From CAYZTY01 sp964444665 (lineage in GTDB: Bacteria > Planctomycetota > Phycisphaerae > Sedimentisphaerales > CAYZTY01), in the NCBI GenBank assembly GCA_964444665.1, contig CAYUIE010000017.1, forward strand, positions 1 through 64,000: 64,000 bases of DNA, read 5' to 3'. Numbering within the stretch: position 1 is the stretch's first letter; every line of letters starts with the position of its first letter. Positions 16,901 through 28,900 of this stretch are shown piece after piece. A program made the translations under genes and the position numbers. A model generated the notes under the pieces. That model was not told the DNA's origin. It searched no databases and was given only the letters and a program-made list of their open reading frames with translations.

Positions 16901-19900
16901 TGCGTCAAATTCAAGAGTATCTCCAATATCACTAACAGTTTCCGGAGTAACAGCAAAGCTTGCTATTGTATGGATACTTGAGAATGACTTACTCGCAACG
17001 GCATAATCGCCAGCCTTGTCAAATACGATAGCCTCCAGAATAACATCACCGCTATAGTATGTATCCAGCGTGTGGGTAAGACGTAATTTGAACGGCTTTT
17101 CCGCTGTTCCTTCGAGGAGCAGGTAGTTATCCGCGGAGATAACCTGCTCTCTTGAGCCGTTATCGCGCACCTTAAGTTCGATGTAGTCAATGTTTTCATC
17201 CTTCGCCTCAACTACAATATCTATATCACCGTGTACATCCAACATGCCGTCCACATCCTGACCACCTGCTTCGGCTTCAAATAATGTAATTTCAGGTGCT
17301 TCATCATCCTGAAATTGGTAGGGCTGGACCGTAAAAGTTACCTCCGATTGCCCAAATAATTCCCCGGTTTTGATAACTGTAACCGTTAAAGTAACTGCAT
17401 ACGTACCCGGCTCAGAAAACATTATTAGAGGATATATATTTCTATCTGAAGAGGATTTAAAATAGAGAACGCCTTCTTCAGGCTCCACTGTCCACTCGTA
17501 GTATAAATCATTCAAAACAGGTGTAATAATTGCATCATCGATAAGTATTTCGCGATAAGGCACAGTGGTCCTTGGCGCGCCTGCGAAAACATACGGCTCA
17601 CCCACCTCTGTAGCAACATATACGTAGGTAGAATCTGAATCCGTCTGGTTTAAATCATCGGTATAGGCCAGTGTTAGAGTGAAAAGTCCTATGTTCTGGA
17701 ATGTTACACCGGGTTTTTCCTTAGAATAAGGAGCATTATAATCAAACGAAACGCCACTCAAAGGATCGCTGGACCATACAATGTTAGCCTCATTGATATC
17801 ATTGTTATCCCATAAAAATACCTGATCAATATGCAATGTTTCTCCCGGTTTGACCTCGTAATACCCACAATTAATATCTACAACCGGTTCGCCCGGCAAT
17901 ACTATTAGACATATCGTTTCTCGTGCTACAAAGTTGGAATCGTAAAAAACGTCCAAGGCAATCCCTATTCCCGGATTAGGCCAGTAAATTGTTACATCAG
18001 TGGTTTGACTATTCACATCATCAATCGTCATTAACTCCGATGGGGCATTGGTCAACCACTGATATGTAAAGCTGGCCGGATTCGCACCCAGTAACTCACC
18101 CATCAAGCTGATTGTTACAGGGCTGCCGTTGTACAGCTTATTATATTCTTCGGATATCCATCTTCCCGCCCCATCATTGCATTCAGTACAATATGCTTTC
18201 GCGGTAATAATGACTTCGGGAATTTCAACGGTGATTTCCACAGTATCCCACACAACTTCCATATTATCCAGCAAGGCAAAGAAACCTAATTTAAAGGTAC
18301 CAGGTAATTCAAAGAACACTCTGGTATTCGGGTCATCAGCATTTTCGATGGTAACCACATCAGGTGTCCATGTACGCCATTCTACCCTATCGTACTGTCC
18401 GCTGCCTTTTACCGTACCGGCCAAATTTACATATTCATCAACCAGATATGTTATTGTCTGTGAGTCGCCGGCATCCACATACAATGACTGTTTTGTGTCA
18501 TAAGAATTGACTGTAATAGCAACATTATCTGCCACGATTCGGACTCCATTGCTATCTTCCACTAACAGCCCTAAATGGTATATTCCCGGTTCTGTAAATG
18601 TTGCAGTTGTTATTATCTCCTGCCCATAGTCAAATTCTACTTGTCCAAATTCTACAAAACCATCCGAAGGATCGAGCCACTTCGCTGAGTTATATGGAAT
18701 ATTGCCGGTAATTTGACCGTGCAGGTCAACTTCTACACCGCCTGAAAACGGCAGCATAACTTCCTGGTCCTGGCCTGCATCTACCTCAATATACCGGCAA
18801 GTCTCACACCTCACGGGAACAGTCACTTTATCTAATCCGACGATATCTCCGGTTGCTCCTCCATTTCTCAGCAGGATACCTAAATCGTAAACCCCCGCAT
18901 TTGTAAATGTTGCTGTTACATCGGCTACAGGAGCAGTTCCATTTGCCTGGCTAAAGGTTACCAGACCTGATGGGTCAATCCATTGCCAGTAATCGTAAGA
19001 ACCATTACCAAAAACAGTAACGCTTAATGTCGTGGTATCTGTCTCGGGCAAAGTGATATCTTCGGGAACCGCATTTGCCTGTACAGTTAAACTTCGATGA
19101 ATCTCAGGATTGACGGTAACTGCAGCTTTTCCAAAGCCGATAACCTGATTATCACTATTTTTAACTAAAAAGCCTATATCATAGTTTCCGGGTTCAAAGA
19201 ACGTTACATCAGCAAAATAGGGATTCGTTCCTCCTAAGTCGGCTATGCTTAATAAACCTGCCGGGCCTGTAAATCTCCATTCTATGGTAAAATATGTCCC
19301 GCTAACAACAATACCGGTAAGATGAACCGTGGCAGTGCCACCTACAAGTGTCACCTGTGAACTACCTGTAACCTCAGCCACTATGTCGTTGTTATCGGGG
19401 AGTATATCGATTGACACTACATCCCAACCAACCTCGACTCCTCCATCTCTCGCCACTAGCCCAAGTTGATATATTCCAGGCTCTTCAAATTCCGCCCAGG
19501 TATACAACGAAAAAACGTCACCAAATTTTACCAGGCCGGCAGGACCGTTATATATCCACTCCGTTTCCTCCGGATCACCTTCGATAATAAGTCCGTGTAA
19601 AGCCGCCTCATTTCGCAGTGGAAATCCGGTAATTTCCTGGTTCTCACCAGCATATATAGTAACCTCCTGATAGTTGACCACAACAGTAACGGTATCAAAT
19701 GTGAGTATGTCGTCAGAAGTATCTTTAGCTACCAGCCCAAGTCTATATTCTCCGCCTTGTGTAAAAATCGCCGTGGTTTCCAGCTGATTGCAATCCTCAA
19801 ATGTAACCAAACCGCCGGAGGTATCTATCCACTGCACCGAATCATAAGTGCCGCAAATAACTTCACCGGCTAAATTAACCGCAGCCATACCATCTATCAG

Positions 19901-22900
19901 GTTAATCGTTTGGTCTTCGCCGGCTTCAATAATCACCTGTTCGTAACGAACCGTAACAGTGATAGTACTGCTCGCTAACGGCACACCAATACTGTCTTTT
20001 AAAATCAGACTAATATCAAAAATGCCTGCCTCATCGAATGTCGCATAGGTTTGCAACAAAGACGAATCATCAAAATGAACCACAGTGGGCACATTACTTA
20101 TCCACTCGGTGGTATAATTAACGTCGTTTATCTCCACGTAACCATCAAGAAAAACAAAATTCTGCGGCAGAATGATGGTTCTATCCTCACCGGCGTTAAC
20201 GATTATATGTCCGTAGCTTTGTCTATTAACTGTAATCGTTACTATGTCGATATCCCGGAAATTCCCCCTACCGTCTAAAGCAAATAACGCAATATCGTAA
20301 ATGCCCGGCTCGTCAAACTCGGCCCAGGTATCCAATAATGAACGGGTGCTAAATCTTACCAGGTCTGTCGCTTCTTCACTCGCCGCCCACAGTACTGAAG
20401 CAATCCCACTGCCCCTGACAGAGCCGGCCAGATAAACACTGTTATCAGGAAGTGTGATTTCCTGGTCCTGTCCTGCATTGACTTCGACAGGCGAGTAACC
20501 AACAACGATATCAATCGTGCCAATACCAATTAAAGAACCAGTAGAATTGTCCGTCACTAACACATCAATTACATAATCCTCCGGCCAACTGAAGGTCGCT
20601 GTGGTCTGGTTTTGGTCCGGGCTTCCAAATACAACTTCAGGCTCGTAAGGGCCAATCCACTCCAGCGAATAATCGGGCCCGGACCCGATAACCGCGGCCG
20701 TTAAGTTAACGGTATCATAATACGGTAACTCAATTTCTTCCTGGTCACTTGTAACTTCAACACCATATACGACTATGATTACAACTGTGTCCATTCCGAC
20801 CAAATGTCCGTCCTCAAAGACTTCCAGTCGTAACTTATATTCGCCAACCGTGTCAAATGTAGCAGTCGGATGTAGAAACGAGTTATTATCGAATGGTTCA
20901 TTTCCATCCCAACCATCCGGCCCCTTCAATACAGACCATAGCACGCTAAGAGTCGGACCCGGTGGAAAATGATGATTGTACAGTATATCAGAGTCATTCA
21001 TATCAACTGATTCGGTCGTTGTCGTTATTTTAACTTCTCCCGCCTCAACAAAGTAAATTGAAAATTCATCCGCACCGATATCCACGCGTTGTCCCATAAC
21101 ACGAATCTGGCCATCGATATCGCTTTCGCCGGTATAAGGAGGCTCAGCATTCGGCTCACCTGCGTCAATACAGGGATTGATATAAGTGCTGTCTGATTTT
21201 AGACGGTAATAATCGGCCGGGTCAGTACTAACGAAAATACTTTCATTTACATCAATATTGCCTTCACCATCGTACCCTCCACTACTTGCGCAATATCGAA
21301 CATCGTTAAATACTATGCTTTTGGTATTATAAAAATCTCCATCAACATTGCCCCAAACTATACAGTTGCGTACCTTTGGCTGAGGCGGCTGATTTTCTCC
21401 TTCGAAATGGATACCATGCCGATTATCAACAATAGTATTATTTCGAATCAAAGCGATAGCAGAAGCATTATTAAGTTTTATCCCGCTTAATGCATTGCCA
21501 AAAATCAGATTGTTCTTTATTATCGGCGTGTTTGTCTGTCTGCAACGTATTCCATATTGTTGGTTGTTGTGAATAATATTATTTATAATAGTGGGTGATG
21601 AAGATGTTGTGCAGTCAATACCTCGCCGCCCATTAGTGATAGTAAAGCCCGAAAGTGTCGAAGTATTGTTTGAACTGAACGTGACTACATCGTAATCAGT
21701 AGAAGAGACTCCGTTAATAATAGTGTTTGAAACTATACTCAAATCATTTGGGTCCAAACTCCTTAAGATAATATTCTTTCCAATAACGATTCTACTATAT
21801 GTCCCTGGATAGGCCACAAGTGTATCATTGTCTGAGGCATCATCAATAGCCTCCTGAATTGTACTATACCACGACCGCTCCCCCGGAGATTTATTAAGGT
21901 TCTTAACCCTTGCACCCAGAGGTGGCATCAGTTGCGGGATTTTTTTATTTTCCTTTGAACCGATTCCAAGCTGACCTTCCTCATTATATCCCCAGGAATA
22001 AATATTACCCATTTCGTCCATTGCCAGAGAGTGCCAATATCCGGCAGAGATGGCAATTATGGGTATATCGTCCCCGAGAAAATCATTTGTATAATCTTCA
22101 TCTCCGTTAAGGTCGTCCGGGAAGGTATCTTCATCTCTATCGGGAGCAACAATCTTGACCGGCGTTAGTTCTCTCGAAGACTCAGGCTCATAATCTTCCT
22201 CATTCTTACCATTTCCAAGCTCGCCAAATGTATTATCTCCCCAGGCCCAAACGTTACCCTCTTTGTCAAGAGCCATAGAATGAGATAAACCCGCTGAGAT
22301 ATCTATGATGTTAATCAGATATTGATTTAATTCCTGCTCGCCGGAATGAACTAGTACCGGGGTATTGCTGTAAGATAATTCATCTGATTTTGGAGTTGAA
22401 CTATTTGGATCAGGATTAGTATTTGGATCACCCAGTCGGCCGCCTTTCGTGTCACATTCCGGTCCGTTATAACCCCACGTATAAACCCTGCCATTACAGT
22501 CAGGGTCCGTCTCATCCAGCTTCTCCAATGCCATCGAATGGTCAGAACATGCGGAAATGGCGACAATATTTATTAGATATGTATCAAGACCCTGCTCACC
22601 TGAATGGACTTTTACAGGATAATGAACCGATTCATAAGTATCCGGATCACCTAACCTGCCGCGCCTATAACTAATACCTCCCAACTCGAAAGTGTTTTGA
22701 GAACCCCATGTATAAACCCTGCCATTACAGTTAGGGTCTGTCTCATCCAGCTTCTCCAACGCCATAGAGTAATTCTCTCCTCCGGAGACGGCAACAATGT
22801 TCTTTAGCGTGGTCGGATTGTTATCGATATCATATGAGGGGTCCTGCTCTCCGGAATGAACCTGCATAGGAACTGGAGTACTTACGTTATTACCATTACC

Positions 22901-25900
22901 AAGCTGGCCATAATAATCCGAACCCCATGCCCAGACATCGCCGTTGGATTCAACCGCTAAAGAATGTGGCTTGTATAAGCCTGCTGAAATATCAACAATT
23001 CTTTCAAGAAAGCCACCGTTCTGCCCACCACCTGTGACCCTTACAGGGGTAGTTTCATCAACTGCTTGACCATTGCCAAGTTGGCCAAAATAATTATCGC
23101 CCCAGGCCCAGACTTTATTGTTCATATCCAGAGCCAGTGAATGCATGCAACCCGCAGACACCGCTGTGATATCTCGCAGGTAGTCAAGAGAATCCTGCTC
23201 ACCGGGATGCACCCGCACAGGTATAGTTTCATAATGATCATAACCATAATCACCAATTCCAAGCGCACCTTTATAGCCATAATAACTACTCCCATCCTGT
23301 CCACAAGCCCACACACTTTTAAAGTCCGTGTCATCAATGAGGAGCGTATGGTGCCAGCCAGCGCTAATTTGTATGCCGGGCTTGACATCTATCATCACAT
23401 CGTTTGACTCTTCAACCGTGGCGTACCTCCCTTTAAGTTCCAACACATACTCCCCAGGCTCGGAAAAAGAAGCCTGTGGATTTACTATTGCATCATCAGT
23501 AAACTCGACTTTGCCCGGCCCGCTCTTTTTTCTCCATTTCTTTGTCACGTAAGCGTCAATTTCCAAAGGAGTAATCTCACCCTCAAGTTGTGCAAAGTTG
23601 GGCAGCTTAATCTCCTGGTCCTCGCCGGCATAAACGTCAAATTCGTCAGCGAATGGTGGTTCATTTGCGATAATCTCCACATAGTCAAACACTGTGTATT
23701 GACCGTCAGAAACTTCTAATTGAAGCACATAAGTGCCGGACTCGGTAAATGTTACTACTGGTTTCTCCGCCTTCGTGTCGTCAAACGTCACTGTTCCCAC
23801 ATCTGGTTGGATAACCGGCTGCCAATCAATTTCTGGAGGACTTATCAGCAGGCCGTCATCTGTAACCGATGAATCCAGCCTAAAAGATGGCCACAGTTCA
23901 TCGTCGGGAGGTGTAATATTTTGGCCTGTACCGGCATCAATTTCAGGTACTTGATTACCTATTCCACCAACATAAACAACTGCAGTATCAACGGTTGTTT
24001 TCTGGCCGTCCGAAGCCGTTAACAGGAGGTGATATGTTCCCGGTTGTGTAAATGTCGCAGTCGTGTCCTCAGAGTACTCGTCTGCGAATTTTACCTCGCC
24101 GACTATCTCGAAATACTGTTCAGCACCGGATGGCGGACAGTAGTTATTAGATTCCCATCCTATAAATAAGTTTCCGTTAAACGGCAGACCATCGTCTTTC
24201 ACATCACCATCAAGGTTCAACGGACTATTAACATAATCTATAGAATAAGGACCACCGGCATCAACTTCAGGAGCACAATTGCCTCCTCCCTCAGGTTTCG
24301 CTTCGATTAGCAAACATTTTTCAGCGGTTCTTGTCCTATCATCAGCCACAAGTTTAAGTAAAAAATCTAATTCTGTATGGTGGACAAAAATGTTGGGGTC
24401 CAGCTGAAGCGTAACAATTGGATTTAAATATGTCGCATCGGGAGTGTAGCCCGAAATGTAACCTGTAGGCGGAAGTGCGTGTGCCGTCCACAAAGTCGTT
24501 AGTAATGTCGAATTACCGCCTGTTACATTTACATCTGATAAATGTACTGTTTGTTGTATTTCATTTATAGGCCATATTATTGTTATTGTATTGACGAGGT
24601 TAATACTCAACGGCCGGTAAACAGTGATTGTTACGGTTGCTTCTTCAGAGTAGTTTTGGCCGTCGTAAGCCCTGTATGTGAAAATATCGTCGCCGACAAA
24701 ATCAGCACCCGGCGTGTATTCGAATGACCCATCTGAATTGAACGTTAAGCTTCCATAAGAAACACCGGATACCAGCTCTGCTGTAAGCTCATCATCATTA
24801 CCATCTATATCGTTAGTTAGAACCCCACTGGAGGCATCAATTGTTAATGTCTCGTCATTATATAAATTATAACTGTCATCACTGGCCACCGGGGCTATCT
24901 GGAACCGGCATTCATACGCCCCAATATCAACGTACGGAGCATCATTCGGCGGCGCCCCGGTGTCAACCGTATTTGCGTCGTCGACAAAGCGGGGAACGCC
25001 TTCAATGTCCGTTTCAACATTCGACGGCACAGCATCGTTATTACCTGCATCAATACATGACGAACCAGCCTGCAAATGATAATCACCCGGAGTGAAATTA
25101 GTTTTTAATTCAATCGTGGTGCTAAACTCGAAGTGCGACAGATCAGTATGGCGCTCGGCAAAGAATAAATCGAAGGCATAAGTTACGTTAGGCTGCAGGT
25201 CAAGATCAAAGTAGGCATAGTGCGACTCAAGAGGATCTCCATTTTCATCCACCTTATACAAATATACATCTCCACCATATCCGTCTCTGTCCTCTATTTC
25301 TAGATATCGCTTTGCTGGGCGATGTATTCCGCCTATGTCGAGAGTCAGCTTTTTGTTAATAAATAGGAACATATCATCGTCCGATTGATATATTCTGAAG
25401 TATTCACCGGTTCCATAATAGGTAAACGTAGTATGCAACTCTAAAGTGAAATGGAAATTATGATATTTACCATCACCATCGGGAGTAGCAGAGAGGTGGT
25501 AGCTCCCGAATAGATGGTCATCAATGGGGAAAAACCACGGGTCTCTGAATTCATAGATACCATTTCCCTTATGCACAAGTTCAAGTTGGAGTGGAGTTGA
25601 CTTGTTATAGCTGGGATCATCATTATACCACTTATCGAAATTTGTTACGTTAGTAACCGAAACAAGACCTGCAGGGTCATCAGTAAAATCAGGTTTATTA
25701 TCGATGGGTTCTCCGGCTGGATCCAAATCGTCCTTGACGATACCTTCCTCGACACCTGATACAGTAGACTGAAAGTCCGGGTGCGCAGAGTAACCTGGAT
25801 AGTCATTTTCTTCTGTCTGGGAAACAATAAAGTCGCGCACGGTGACTTCAAGTTCGATACTGTTCGGCGCAACTGTAGCATCCCAATGACCTGTATTAAC

Positions 25901-28900
25901 AAACTGTGGAGAAATATTTATATTTCCTACACCACCGGACCAGCCCCTTATACAACTGTAGCTGACTACTGGCGACCCGCCGTAGATTTGTGCATCCAGG
26001 TTGTCTATTCCACCACTATCCTCATTATCCCAAAGTATGCAGTTTGTTAAAGTCGGATTGCTACTAACATTATACATTCCACCAGCAGTACTTTCTGCGT
26101 AATTATTGGTAATTGTGCAATTAATCAGTGTCAAATCGCTGCTGTCATTATACACGGCGCCACCATTGCCAGTTGTCTTGTTACCGCTGAAAATGCAGTT
26201 TATTAGTACAGAGTTACTGCCGTTGCGATTGTATATACCTCCCCCATGTTGACTACTGCCCGCCATATTTGAGTAGAAAATGCTATTCCTAACGACAGTC
26301 AAAACACTGTCATTTAACATACCGCCACCACCGAAGCCCCCAGCGCTGTCAGCTATACCCCTTGTTATTACAAAACCATCAACAAAGGCACCTTCAGCAC
26401 CTGCAACAACATGGTAGCTGTTTTCGCCATCAGGCAAATCTATATCATCGTCATCAATATCACCACTTAGTACTGTTTTGTTGAAAGTCCAGTCACGTTC
26501 ATTAAGCGAATCCTCATCGGCAGCAAAACCACCATAGATAGATACTTTTCCAACCAGCTGGAAAGTAGTATTGCGATTGTCAGTGCCATCAGGGTTTGTT
26601 GTGTCTTCATCAGGATAATAGGTACCAGCCGCTACCCAAACTTCCTCACCCGCTACAGCAACACTTAGAGCCTCCTTCAGATACAGGTACGCGGAGTCCC
26701 AGGTTGAACCATCATGAGTAGGTCCAGGGGCATCGTCGTTTACATAAATTACCTTTCCGTACTCATAAGCCCCCATATCTATCCTGGCAGCCAAAACACG
26801 CCGCTTACCATCAAGGTCGGTTCCTTCTGCCTCCGACACAAAATCAGGCTTGCCCGCGTTAATACAAACCGAACCGGAGGTTAAATGATAACTCGCTTCT
26901 AAACCAGGATTGACGCTGATATTTCCCTCGCCACCAAGGTCGGCCTGTCGACAAGTATATGTCACATCACTGCTTGCCCAGTCGCTGTTACTCGTATTGC
27001 TATAAACAATACAGTTTGTAACAGTAGGTGTTGCACCAGCACTACAATTGAAGCCCTTGGCATTGTTGGCAATAGTTGTGTTTCTTATTACGGCGGTTCT
27101 GTTACTGCCAATATCAATCCCGGAACTGTTGGTACCGCTAATACTGTGAATTAATGTGTTGCGAATAGTCGGCGTCCCCGAACCTGCCGCCGGCGCTGTT
27201 ATTCCGATAGAGTCGTCATAGCTGTTATTTTTAATGATGCAATTCTCGATGTCCGGAAAGCCGGACTCACAAAGTATACCATAGAAATTACTTTCGATGA
27301 CGCAATTGCTTATGACCGGACTCGATGAGTTACAATATATTCCACTCTTATCACTCCCGGCGCTGCCACTGTTTTTGATTGTAAAGCCTTTTAATTTAGA
27401 GTTATCTCCTGAACCGAATTTGACAACATTACCTGTGTTACCCCCGTTGATTATAGTTGCGGCAACAACAGCTGGATTTTCCGGATCTGCGCTGGTTAAA
27501 GTAATATTCCTGGCATTAAGACTGATGTTTTCTATGTATGTGTCTTGTGATACTTCTATTGTATCACCATGTACCGCTTTATCTATGGCGTCTTGTATAG
27601 AGTAGTGCCAGGTGCCCGACGCTTTGTTATACACACGGTCCACCAGCTGAGCTGAATCTTCATTTGACGGACCAGACTCATTGGATGAGGAATCTTTAGT
27701 TGTGACTACATAATAATAGGTCGGCCCATTTGTTACATCACTGTCCACATACTCGCTTACGGTCAAACCTGCAACAATCCGGTTAAGAAAACTCGGTGTG
27801 AATCCGGATACTGTTTCACGATAAACATTGTAACTGGCAAAATCAAGTTCAGTAGTATCGTCCCAATTCAAACCTACTGAACCACCAATTGTGGCTATAA
27901 GATTCGATGGTGCAACAGGTATAGGCGAGTTTGAATGCTCGTTTGACCAGTCCGAGTCACCCTCGGTATTGTATGAACACACACGATAACTATATGACTT
28001 CGATGAATCAAGACCTGGATCATTATAGCTTTTTACATCAACACCAACGGAAGTTATCTGCTCCCAGGAACCACCATCAGATTTACGCTCGATTTTAAAA
28101 CCATCCTCATTAACCGAATTATCCACCCAGTGCAGGTCTATTTGACTGGTGCTCACAGCTACTGCTGTCAGATTTGTCGGGACCGCTGGTGCTGTTGTAT
28201 CCCAGGCCTCGTTCGACATTACCGAATCACCGTTACTATTGTACGCATAGACGCGATAGGTATAAGTTGTAGATGAATCAAGCCCCATATCACTGTAGCT
28301 AACCACACTATTAGTATCGACAGCGACACCAAGTGTAGCTATATGCTCGTAAGAACCGCCACTTATTTTACGTTCAACTTTAAAACCGTTCTCATCATCG
28401 GCCTGGTCTGTCCACTGCAGGTCCATTCGGCCCGAGCCAACCGCTGAAACCGTCAGATTCGTTGGAACCTCCGGAGGCCCCTCCGGTGTGGCTGATACTT
28501 CACTCGAAGGTGCAGACCTATTCAGGGAAGTATCTAAAGCTTTTACTTTATAATAATAAATCTGACCATTTATTACCGTATCGTCCATATACTCACTCTG
28601 AGTTATTTGTGTGGCAATCCTGTAACCAGGTGTTGATGGGAAAGAAGGCGCTGTATTACGATAAACGTTATACCCAATCAAGTCAGGTTCTGAATTGTCA
28701 AACCAATCCAGTAATACCATGCCGTCACCTCCAATGGCATGCAAACCTGTCGGTGCCGCCGGGGGAATTGTGTCAAAAGGCGTAGCCGAGCTCTCGTTCG
28801 AAGGAGGAGATGTATTCATAGAGGTATCTACGGCTTTGACTATGTAGTAATATGTCGTGCCGTTGATAACACCGTCATCTATATAACTATTCGGGATTAG